64,000 nt of DNA from NCBI GenBank assembly GCA_002344965.1, contig DDUU01000045.1:21104-85103 (forward strand). Direction: 5' to 3'. This document shows, piece by piece, positions 56,696-64,000 of the stretch. A model generated the notes under the pieces. That model saw only the letters and a program-made list of their open reading frames with translations. It ran no database searches and was not told the origin of the DNA. The stretch's first letter is position 1, and each line of letters opens with the position of its first letter. This DNA is from Candidatus Tepidiaquacellales bacterium UBA2330 (GTDB lineage: Bacteria; Bacteroidota; Ignavibacteria; Tepidaquicellales; Tepidaquicellaceae). The translations under genes were made by a program, and so were the position numbers.

Positions 56696-59530
56696 TTATT
56701 TTATAAGAGTCATTTTTCCTGTCTTTGAAAAATTTCCATAAGTGATCTTATAAAAATATACACCGCTCGGACTGTCTGATGCATTCCATACAGCAGAATA
56801 ATCTCCCGGAGATTTTTTCTCATTCATTACAGTTCTGATCTGATTGCCGAGCATGTCATATATAATTAACTTAACTGTATTTAAAGCACCGCTTATCTCA
56901 GGAAGAGTGAAATAAAACTTTGTCAGCGGATTAAATGGATTCGGATAATTACCGATTATAATTTCATCCGAAATTTCTTTCTTTTCCTTAGCGGCCAGAT
57001 TATTCATATCGCCTTTTTTGAGGTGTTCAGATGATTCACTTTTCTCATATCTGCCGTGAGTAATGAATATATAACTTCTTTCAAAACCTGCAGGTATCGG
57101 CTCATCCGTGTTTCTGAATTTTAATATTATCTGATTGGATGAATCGAGCTGAAGTATGTTTCCGTCTTTTTCCTTAAGCAGGTTTAGAGCATTACCGGAA
57201 AAAAAATCTTCCGCATCAATAAGTTCAGTTTCTCTCAATAAAAATCCGGTGTAATTAATACCCGCATATGCAAGATACGAAAACTGAAATTCTCCTTTCC
57301 ATTCTAAAGACATACTGCTTATACCTTTTTTGGAATAGACCGGAACTATCACTTCGGAGTTTACAATTCTTTTGGAAAAATTCAGATCAGTTATCTCATT
57401 GTTACCTTTGCTGTCCTGAATTGTTATTGTACCGGCTATATCCTTTACAACAGGTAATACAGGAGTAAGTCCAAATGACCCGGGATTCATTATCAGAGCA
57501 ACACTGTCCGATCCCAAAGGAGTTTTTACGTTATCAGGAAACTTTGCCGTAAGTATATCCTTATAGTTTCCCTTAATGAATTTCGGATTCTGCAATCCGT
57601 ATTTAATATTGTTTGTAATTTCATTTCCTGAAAGCTCAGCATGAGTCGGAGATACTGCATCCTTACTGCTGAATATAACTATGTCATTGTTTTCCGTGAT
57701 CCCAAGCTGCGTTCCGGCGGGGTGGTCAGCTGTCACCAGTCTGAACTGATCAAAATAGTTTACATCAATATTTGTCTCTTTGACAGCCAGCAATATTGAA
57801 TTATCATCAGGAGATACAGACGGTTTGGTCCTGAGAATATATTTGTCTTCGATAAATTTATTTTTGTTTTCAGTAAGCTCAGACCTGTGAAGCAGATTGT
57901 TATCGTAAACAAATTTACTGCCGTCATTGACGGCTAATATCGGACAGCCGGAAAACGGCGGAGGATTCGGTCTGAGAAACTGATTAGGATAGATCCATTG
58001 AAGTTCATCCGTTCCGTAAAACTTAATGTCATGACCATATTGATTTGAAGCTTTTACGCGGATTGTAAAGTAAAGCGGAGGTTCTGCCGATATGTTAACA
58101 GAAGTATTAAAACAAGCCGAATCATATCTGGAGCATGTCCAGTTGTTTTTGAAATTCAGATTTTTAATTGTAATACCGTTTCCGGATTGATTGACAGAAA
58201 GTCCGGGAACAGGCAGAAAGCATTCACGAGCTGTATCACAAACGAATAACCGGAATTCATAATTCTGAACATTCCCTGCAGCTTCGCACTGAATAAAAAT
58301 AGCTTCACCTCTGTATAATTTATTATCAGTATTGCTGCTGATAAAACCTGTAATATTAGGAAGCATTTTCGGATCGGGAGGAAACATCCCGGTCTCTACG
58401 CCGAACCAGTAAAAAAGTCCTGCGACCGATCTGATCGCATGATTAAAACAGTAACTTCCCATTGTATTCAGATCTGTAATATTCTGCGGAGGACTGCCGA
58501 GCTGCTGATAATAATTTTCAATCATCGGATTAGTACCTCCGGGCAGAAAATTATTTCCCGGATGCTGCTGAGGAATCTCCAGACAGTCCGGTCCGCTGGG
58601 ATAATGATCAGCAAGCTGTGCAGATGTATAAGCAAGAAATCTGATCGGATCTAGAGGGTCACTGTACGGATCGATTACTCCTCCTGCTGTTTTAGCAGTG
58701 TGCATGTTATAATTCAGATACGCACCGTCATCTATGAAATTATGATAGCAGTCACCTCCGTCAAGTCCTCTTACATGAACGTCATTATGAACATGAGCGG
58801 GAACGGAAAGATCCTGTATCAGATGTGACATTCTGCCGAGTGTTTCCCAGATGATTGCGTTAAATACGTTATCAGTGGCAGTTATCTCTTCCCTGACAAG
58901 AGTTTCCTGTCCGGCTGTATTAACAAAACTCTCCAGCCATATTCTTCTCGTTCTGAAAAAATTTATAAGTCCGCGCGTATGATAACTGTATCTGAATACA
59001 TAACCCGACTGATGAAGATAATTTATGTACTCTCTTCCGCCGTAACCGTTTGACCAGTTATACCACTGACCGTCCTTATATCTGTTAAGTTTAGTAAAGG
59101 CATTCGGAAAATGACCTATTGAATTAAGATATGTCAGCGTATTATCGCCGTTGGTTCTGTCATCTGCATTCCAGAAGTGCGAATTGCTTACATACCAGCT
59201 GAATGGTCCTCTTATGTCAAATACAACATCCTCTTTATCTTCTCTGTATGAACCTGTTGTAATCTTTCCTGTCTGCCAGGCGCGTGTTCCCTGATCACTC
59301 ATGCTTCCTATCCTCTGATCAAATTTTGTAAAATCAAAATTCGGATATTTGTCTTTAAGAAGACTAAGCGCCTGAAGGCAGATATACATATGGACATTTT
59401 CGTCGTAAGAATTTTCTTTATTGCCGTTTGACTTAACTTCCTGTATCATGTTGTCTTCATTGTGCGGATAAACTCCGGAAGTGAAAACGGTAAAAAAGCA
59501 TATTATTAGTATTGCAGTAATTGTACGCAT
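56696..59530 (-). CDS. Zinc-dependent phospholipase C-like exported protein with T9SS sorting domain
   Basis: This 944-aa protein starts with a signal peptide (MRTITAILIICFFTVFTSG). Residues about 35-380 resemble the zinc-dependent phospholipase C / S1-P1 nuclease fold: MSHLIQDLSVPAHVHND and DCYHNFIDDGAYLNY supply His/Asp zinc ligands, and NEDNMIQEV-region plus HMYICLQALSLL resemble the N-terminal part. The middle is beta-rich, and the C-terminus is a type A T9SS sorting domain (NYPNPFNPLTKFYF ... SGVYFYKI). Lipid or nucleic acid cleavage at the cell surface is possible; the full zinc set was not verified. A 9-codon leader ORF with strong Shine-Dalgarno lies about 200 bp upstream. Confidence 0.75.
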   Translation of the reverse strand: MRTITAILIICFFTVFTSGVYPHNEDNMIQEVKSNGNKENSYDENVHMYICLQALSLLKDKYPNFDFTKFDQRIGSMSDQGTRAWQTGKITTGSYREDKEDVVFDIRGPFSWYVSNSHFWNADDRTNGDNTLTYLNSIGHFPNAFTKLNRYKDGQWYNWSNGYGGREYINYLHQSGYVFRYSYHTRGLINFFRTRRIWLESFVNTAGQETLVREEITATDNVFNAIIWETLGRMSHLIQDLSVPAHVHNDVHVRGLDGGDCYHNFIDDGAYLNYNMHTAKTAGGVIDPYSDPLDPIRFLAYTSAQLADHYPSGPDCLEIPQQHPGNNFLPGGTNPMIENYYQQLGSPPQNITDLNTMGSYCFNHAIRSVAGLFYWFGVETGMFPPDPKMLPNITGFISSNTDNKLYRGEAIFIQCEAAGNVQNYEFRLFVCDTARECFLPVPGLSVNQSGNGITIKNLNFKNNWTCSRYDSACFNTSVNISAEPPLYFTIRVKASNQYGHDIKFYGTDELQWIYPNQFLRPNPPPFSGCPILAVNDGSKFVYDNNLLHRSELTENKNKFIEDKYILRTKPSVSPDDNSILLAVKETNIDVNYFDQFRLVTADHPAGTQLGITENNDIVIFSSKDAVSPTHAELSGNEITNNIKYGLQNPKFIKGNYKDILTAKFPDNVKTPLGSDSVALIMNPGSFGLTPVLPVVKDIAGTITIQDSKGNNEITDLNFSKRIVNSEVIVPVYSKKGISSMSLEWKGEFQFSYLAYAGINYTGFLLRETELIDAEDFFSGNALNLLKEKDGNILQLDSSNQIILKFRNTDEPIPAGFERSYIFITHGRYEKSESSEHLKKGDMNNLAAKEKKEISDEIIIGNYPNPFNPLTKFYFTLPEISGALNTVKLIIYDMLGNQIRTVMNEKKSPGDYSAVWNASDSPSGVYFYKITYGNFSKTGKMTLIK

Positions 59531-59727
59531 AATAAAAAAGTTTAATGGTTAATTAATCGTGACTGTTAAAAATGTTAATGAGTTTTTTCCTGAGTAATAA
59601 AAATTGTATCGTCTTTTATTATGCCGTCCGCAGCGAAATGAATTGAGATAGAATTGTATAACTTATGTATCGAACGGTGATAGCAGATATCAGAATTCGA
59701 AATTTCTAATTAGTGATTTGTGATTCT

Positions 59728-59757
59728 TTATTCAACTGGTGCTCTTATCATATTCAT
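59728..59757 (-). CDS. Short ORF MNMIRAPVE with perfect Shine-Dalgarno (leader peptide candidate)
   Basis: On the minus strand A-rich sequence, AAGGAGGT (59768-59761) and ATG AAT ATG ATA AGA GCA CCA GTT GAA TAA give MNMIRAPVE. The second ATG (59751) has the better spacing (10 nt after GGAGG) and gives MIRAPVE, matching the MIRAP start of the ORF at 56294-56326. It lies 197 bp upstream of the phospholipase-like gene and about 36 nt after a good -10 box. The codons for the shared residues differ (CGT GCG CCG versus AGA GCA CCA), so similarity is at the peptide level. Confidence 0.5.
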   Translation of the reverse strand: MNMIRAPVE

Positions 59758-59792
59758 TTTACCTCCTTTTTTTTTTTAAGACTGCCTGATGT

Positions 59793-59821
59793 AAAATATG
59801 ATTAACTCAGTTTTAAGTCAA
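59793..59821 (-). promoter_or_regulatory. Sigma70-like promoter candidate upstream of MNMIRAPVE
   Basis: On the minus strand TTGACT (59821-59816), a 17-bp spacer and TATTTT (59798-59793) match -35/-10 consensus well. The predicted start of transcription lies about 30 nt before the leader ATG. Confidence 0.5.
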
Positions 59822-60136
59822 ACTGTAATTTCCGGCAATTGTGAAAAAGGAATATATATTTTGAGAATGCCTGCAGAAGAATCATAAAGTTTAAATATTA
59901 AAAATTCGAATCAGTTTTAAAACTGTTAAAACTGCATTCTGCCTTCAAGCCGCTGTAATCTGAATTATTGAAATTAGATTCTCAAATGTTTATTTTTATT
60001 TTAAAAAGATGAATCAGGAAGATTAAAAATGTAACAGACATTTCCCTGTAAGTTTTCCGGTCGTTTCATAATTGGTAAAGTTATAGTTAAATTTCATTCC
60101 TGAATAAATTTTACTTATCAAATAAAATTTACTAAA

Positions 60137-61468
60137 ATGGAAATTAAAAAATACAAGCTTAAACCTGTTCCGCGGATAGTGGATGTTTTAGACGAAAAGG
60201 ATAACATTTATTTATCCGTCGTTATAGGAAACGGTCAGATAGGAGGAAATAAAGTTACATCAGAAGGTAAACTTCTTGCCAAGGGCAATCTTTCCGAGCC
60301 TGCATTTTTAGGTGCTGTTTCAGAGCTTTCTGAAAAGGAAATCGAGATAGAAACAAATGTGCTTGATGTAAATGCTTATACAAATGTATGCGTTATTACT
60401 ACTTCATTGCTTAATCAGGAGAATAAGGTTCTTTTCACAAAAATAGATCACGGCGCAGCTCCGGAAAGCGGAATCGCAAATTTTTCAGGGAAGTATAAGA
60501 TCCGCTTGCTGACATTTCTTTTAGTGATGTTTGTTTGTTTTACTGCTGATAGTTATTCTCAGAATAAATCTGAAGAACTTACATTCCAAAATTTAGAAAC
60601 TCCCTCTTCTCCCGGTTTTATTCTTCTGGATGAAGCTCCTGCATCAATAGAAAGACCAACTACGCCTCAGGGATTCGGAATAAGCTTAATAGGATTTTTT
60701 AAAGGTACCGGCGGAGCAATGGAATTTGCCCCGTACTGGCTGACTTCTCATCCATTGCTTACGGCTGAAAAAATGACTTCCAATAATTTTCCATTTCTTT
60801 ATAATCTTTCGGTTTCCGTAACTTACGTGAAAGAGGATAATAATAATTATCTGACCGGTGGATTCAGAACGAGAGTATATCAGTCCTACGGTAAATCCCA
60901 GACGGATAAGTTAAAAACAATAAAGAATGAAATCGGGATTGAACTCTCGGAAAGCCCGGAAGATCTTGATCTGGAAAAAATAGAACAGCTGCGTAAGGAT
61001 TATGTAAGCATTACAGAGAAACCGGTTTTTAATATTGATATTGCCGGAGCCGTGGGAGGAGGTTCGGATTCAAATTCATTCGATGATCTTGTTTTAAGCA
61101 GATGGGCTGCATGGCTTTCACTAAACTTTCGTCCGGGAGGCAATGATTTTTATTTTACTATATTGTCCCGTTATTTATATAATAAAAATTTAAAGGACTA
61201 TACATTAAAAACTGATCTCGCTGATATTGGGTCGAGACTAAATTATGATATAGGTCAGTTATGTCTTTCTCTTGAATATCTTCAGCGGATTGATCTGACT
61301 GAGAGTAATTATAACGGTAACCGGATAGCTGTGGTAGGGAGTTATAAATTCTCGGATAATCTTTACATCACTTCCACTTTCGGAAAAAATTTTTCCGATG
61401 TAAATAATATAATCGCTCTGGCAGGAATTAATTTCGGATTTTCAAGAAGTAAAGTAAAAGCATTCTGA
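60137..61468 (+). CDS. Fusion-like protein: soluble N-domain, internal signal-like segment, barrel-like C-domain
   Basis: I do not recognise a family. Residues 1-118 form a soluble beta-rich domain without a signal peptide (VVIGNGQIGGNKVTSEGKLL). Residues 119-141 look exactly like a Sec signal peptide: basic KYKIR, hydrophobic LLTFLLVMFVCF, then TADSYSQ. Residues about 150-443 contain alternating strands typical of an outer-membrane barrel (YNLSVSVTYVKED, DFYFTILSRYLY) and end IIALAGINFGFSRSKVKAF. Either this is a true fused membrane protein or two genes whose boundary has been lost; a TTG inside codon 124 could start the second part. ATG start with no Shine-Dalgarno. Confidence 0.6.
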   Translation: MEIKKYKLKPVPRIVDVLDEKDNIYLSVVIGNGQIGGNKVTSEGKLLAKGNLSEPAFLGAVSELSEKEIEIETNVLDVNAYTNVCVITTSLLNQENKVLFTKIDHGAAPESGIANFSGKYKIRLLTFLLVMFVCFTADSYSQNKSEELTFQNLETPSSPGFILLDEAPASIERPTTPQGFGISLIGFFKGTGGAMEFAPYWLTSHPLLTAEKMTSNNFPFLYNLSVSVTYVKEDNNNYLTGGFRTRVYQSYGKSQTDKLKTIKNEIGIELSESPEDLDLEKIEQLRKDYVSITEKPVFNIDIAGAVGGGSDSNSFDDLVLSRWAAWLSLNFRPGGNDFYFTILSRYLYNKNLKDYTLKTDLADIGSRLNYDIGQLCLSLEYLQRIDLTESNYNGNRIAVVGSYKFSDNLYITSTFGKNFSDVNNIIALAGINFGFSRSKVKAF

Positions 61469-61561
61469 GATAATTGATTACCTGCCTTTACTTTTTTCAA
61501 TTGAAATAATTATACTGTAATTTTATCTGTTTAAAATATTTAACCGAAAATCAGTTTCATC

Positions 61562-63559
61562 TCACGGTATAACTGCAGTTACAAATTCATAAGCATTATT
61601 ATCTGCGACCGATACATCATTTATATCTGTAAAATTATCACCCGTAAGATCTGAGTTATTATAGCCGGTTCTGAAATTGAAAATATCCGAATCAATTTCT
61701 GATAAGTCAGCGAGATCTATTATTCCGTCCTGATTCGCATCACCGCTGTAAAGACAATAATCCGATCCTTTAAGCGTTTGGTTGTTTCCGAATGCCTTCC
61801 GGTCTGAATCTGTAAAATCATAAAATAAAACATCTCCGTCGGAAAAAATCTCTCCACCTTTTTTACTCCATGTCTCAAGAGCATTTCTGTGTTTTAATTG
61901 AATATAGTACCTTCCTGACGCTGCGTTATAAAAATTAAAATTACCGTTATGACTGACAGAGTCAACAACAGATTTTGCTGTGTCGACTATATTATACGGA
62001 GAATTCACATTTCTTAAATATACTGTAACTGTATCATTAATATTCAGATGACCGGTGTTCTCATTATAAAATCCTTCGATCGCAATTTTAGCATTCAGCG
62101 TAAACTTTCTTTCGTCTCTGTAAACCCTGTAAGAATAAATTCCCTGAGGTAATGACATTTCCAAAGCAGTAATACCTGCGGGAGTTACTTCCGTTAAAAA
62201 TGGATTTGTATTTCCCCAGCCAATAAGAGTGTTTCCGTTTCTTAGTCTCTGAACCGAACCCATTGCAAAAGCGTAAGTGTCCGGAGTTTTTCTGTATTGC
62301 CAGACTAAGGTTGCAATTTTGTTTACTTCATCAAGATGATATTCTACAGCTCTTGAAAATCTTGGCGTATGAAAATTACCATTGTCAAATAAAGTAATAT
62401 TCCCGTTTTTAATTCTTCTTATATCATGCTGATAACTGAACCCGATAGTGTCATTCGGAAATGCAAACTCATTATTAATTCCGCCGAGTCTCCAGATAAT
62501 TTCACCTGTATTTATGTCTATCTTTGTTATCTCACTCATATTCCTTGATGAGATCATCAGGTTTCCGTCAGAATCCACTTCAATGGCATTCCCGTGGGCA
62601 TAATCAATATTTGCTGCAAGAAGGTTTTCATGTACTGCATCCGTAATTTCAAAATGATCCCAGCTCCTCCACTGGAATACAACATTTTTATTTTCGTCTA
62701 GCTCCTGAATTATCAGACCGGTCACAATTGCATTCGGATTCCCGCCCGGAACTATGAGACTCATATCCACCGGCTGAGGATCATAACTCATCAGAAAAGC
62801 GTGACCGTCATTTGTGATCTGTAATTCATGATGATCGGTAGAGTATCCGTTCCCGCAATAAAAACTGTCTATTATATTATGATTAATATCTTCTCCGTAA
62901 AACTTATCATATTCAAAATAAGTCATAAGACCGGACTGCTGCTTTTTATAATCAAGAGCCCATACGTAGACTTCCCTGTGATAGGAAACGGTTCCGTTGT
63001 TATCTGTGATCAGCAGATACGGAGTGTTTTGAATTTGTGAAAAAGGAAAGTTACTGAAATAAAGATCTCCCGGCGACGGGTTATTTAAAATGCTGACCGT
63101 AATTACCGGCAGATTTAATGAATCTAACCGTTGCTCAGATTCTTTAAAAGAAGTATTTCCGGTCTCATTAAGATAAATCATTTTATTGTCCCGGATGGTT
63201 TTGCGTGTTTCAGTATAAAATGAGAAATTCAGATTTCTTTCATAACCTGCGGAAGTTTTTATACGACCGATACTCACTTCCACTTTTTCATTAAATGCAA
63301 AAGGTCTGACAGGAGTAAAAATTATTTTTCTTTTATCCTTTGTTAAAAAAAATTTTCCTTCATGGCGTCCGCTAAGAGAACCTTTTACTTTTATCAGATG
63401 ATTTAATTCTGAACCTTCTGCCAGGACATCTAAACCGATTATAATATTGTTATTAATACTGACACGTTCTGCATTTCTGACCGGATGGGTATAAATTATA
63501 TCTGCGGAAGAGTAATTAAATGAAAATAAAATAAATAAAGCCGCTATTATTTTTTTCAT
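61562..63559 (-). CDS. Exported arylsulfotransferase-like protein with dockerin-like tail
   Basis: This 665-aa protein has a signal peptide (MKKIIAALFILFSFNYSSA), an Ig-like N-terminal domain (THPVRNAERVSINNNIIIGLD), and a six-bladed propeller of the ASST/arylsulfotransferase family from about 150 to 470 (TDHHELQITNDGHAFLMSY, AHGNAIEVDSDGNLMIS, GEIIWRLGG, YQHDIRRIKNGNITLFDNGN, GNTLIGWG). The C-terminus has two calcium-binding dockerin-like loops (GDANQDGIIDLADLS, DLTGDNFTDINDVS). Family members transfer sulfate between phenols; whether the catalytic His is kept was not verified. No NYPNPFNP tail, so its export route differs from the T9SS proteins. Confidence 0.82.
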   Translation of the reverse strand: MKKIIAALFILFSFNYSSADIIYTHPVRNAERVSINNNIIIGLDVLAEGSELNHLIKVKGSLSGRHEGKFFLTKDKRKIIFTPVRPFAFNEKVEVSIGRIKTSAGYERNLNFSFYTETRKTIRDNKMIYLNETGNTSFKESEQRLDSLNLPVITVSILNNPSPGDLYFSNFPFSQIQNTPYLLITDNNGTVSYHREVYVWALDYKKQQSGLMTYFEYDKFYGEDINHNIIDSFYCGNGYSTDHHELQITNDGHAFLMSYDPQPVDMSLIVPGGNPNAIVTGLIIQELDENKNVVFQWRSWDHFEITDAVHENLLAANIDYAHGNAIEVDSDGNLMISSRNMSEITKIDINTGEIIWRLGGINNEFAFPNDTIGFSYQHDIRRIKNGNITLFDNGNFHTPRFSRAVEYHLDEVNKIATLVWQYRKTPDTYAFAMGSVQRLRNGNTLIGWGNTNPFLTEVTPAGITALEMSLPQGIYSYRVYRDERKFTLNAKIAIEGFYNENTGHLNINDTVTVYLRNVNSPYNIVDTAKSVVDSVSHNGNFNFYNAASGRYYIQLKHRNALETWSKKGGEIFSDGDVLFYDFTDSDRKAFGNNQTLKGSDYCLYSGDANQDGIIDLADLSEIDSDIFNFRTGYNNSDLTGDNFTDINDVSVADNNAYEFVTAVIP

Positions 63560-63764
63560 AACGGGAAATTAAAATTAGAAATCATTAAGGAGGTAAGTAA
63601 AATTAAAAAAAATTTAGGAGAAATAAATTCCGGAGAATGATTCATAATACCTGATGGGATTAACTTACATAATAATTACCACATTTTTAGTAAAAAATAA
63701 AAAATAATTTTATTACCAGGCAGAATCATCTGTGCGGTTGCAATAATTTTAGCACAAAAAACAT
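63560..63764. other. Intergenic region before the repeat array
   Basis: AT-rich sequence upstream of the minus-strand arylsulfotransferase-like gene. It contains a plus-strand AAGGAGGT (63587-63594) followed 8 nt later by ATT and twelve codons (IKKNLGEINSGE, TGA at 63638-63640), and an 8-bp inverted repeat CTGTGCGG/CCGCACAG (63730-63737 / 63774-63781) enclosing the array edge. Confidence 0.5.
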
Positions 63765-64000
63765 TTGAATCACCCGCACAGCTTAATTAAAAAATCAGTT
63801 TAATTAACGCGGGGACAGTATCCATTGAGTCACCTGCTCTGCTTACCAAATAACATACAGCGAATCTAACGCGGGGACTGTATCCATTGAGTCACCCGCA
63901 CAGCTTAATTAAAATGTCAGTTAAATTAACGCGGGGACTGTATCCATTGAGTCTCCCGCTCTGCCTACAAAATAACATACAGCGAATCTAACGCGGGGAC
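63765..64000. repeat. Alternating 62/60-bp hairpin tandem repeat array (truncated by window end)
   Basis: Units start at 63806 (A1, 62 bp), 63868 (B1, 60 bp), 63928 (A2, 62 bp) and 63990 (start of next), preceded by a partial B unit (63765-63805). All share AACGCGGGGACTGTATCC and TTGAGTCACCCGC; the remainder is of two kinds that alternate, one with ACATACAGCGAATCT and one with a TTAATTAAAA..GTTAAATT. A1 and A2 differ at 5 of 62 positions. Each unit folds as GCGGG-GACT/AGTC-a-CCCGC. No reading frame is kept (periods not multiples of three). Confidence 0.9.

Larger units (their letters stand above)
59531..60136. other. Intergenic region between divergent genes
   Basis: This 606-bp gap holds the MNMIRAPVE leader ORF and its promoter on the minus strand, a 14-bp palindrome CAGTTTTAAAACTG (59912-59925) followed by a partial copy, and otherwise AT-rich sequence before the plus-strand gene at 60137. 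Confidence 0.65.

Noticed and set aside
59912..59934. CAGTTTTAAAACTG palindrome as an operator
   Set aside because: Short and AT-rich, and not clearly placed relative to a promoter; insufficient support.
63864..63930. Integron attC sites (ATCTAAC ... GTTAAAT)
   Set aside because: The R-box-like ends are found in one unit type only, the fold is not end-to-end, and there are no cassettes between 60-bp units.
63765..64000. CRISPR array
   Set aside because: Linkers between the cores recur almost unchanged (A1 and A2 linkers near identical), so they are not spacers; no cas genes are visible.

Overview
The window looks like a low-GC chromosome segment of a Gram-negative FCB-group bacterium, most likely from the Ignavibacteria/Chlorobi side. 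Four large exported proteins end in the 'NYPNPFNP' type of C-terminal sorting domain used by the type IX secretion system (T9SS). There are outer-membrane functions (a TonB-receptor-like barrel, TamB, Lol-type ABC genes) and split HldE genes for ADP-heptose. Most ordinary genes lack a Shine-Dalgarno sequence and several start with TTG, as is usual in this group. The assignment is inferred from protein style, not from a marker-gene search.

Layout. 1-5.3 kb: tail of an upstream reading frame and a terminator, a heterodimeric ABC exporter pair, RsgA. 5.4-19.3 kb: a cyclase/ATPase/TPR protein, two paralogous M3 peptidases around TypA and a small [2Fe-2S] protein, TrhO, an HI0933-type flavoprotein, a membrane MutS-like ATPase, one unknown gene. 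19.3-24.9 kb: a gingipain-like C25 peptidase and a beta-helix protein, both with T9SS tails. 25.1-35.2 kb: atpDC, tRNA-Lys, tig-clpP, then three envelope glycosylation genes. 35.2-42.8 kb (minus strand): truncated ClpB, ParB/Srx-like protein, LolE/LolD-type ABC genes, PstB, PhoU, TonB-receptor-like barrel. 43.1-51.5 kb (minus): hldE kinase, hldE nucleotidyltransferase, tamB, rnr. 51.7-63.6 kb: mainly accessory exported proteins (BNR/YCF48-like T9SS protein, lipoprotein, zinc phospholipase C-like T9SS protein, an odd barrel fusion, an arylsulfotransferase-like protein). 63.7-64.0 kb: a structured tandem repeat array running off the window.

The most interesting observations are: (i) two very short minus-strand ORFs, both beginning MIRAP, each with a perfect AGGAGGT Shine-Dalgarno and a promoter-like sequence, upstream of exported-protein genes in a genome that otherwise seems not to use Shine-Dalgarno; (ii) the alternating 62/60-bp hairpin repeat array at the right edge; (iii) a ClpB lacking its N-domain and first ATPase; (iv) an RNase R whose N-terminal helix-turn-helix is encoded in frame but has no ATG/GTG/TTG start, overlapping the tamB stop; (v) a protein with a soluble domain placed in front of what looks like a signal peptide and barrel.
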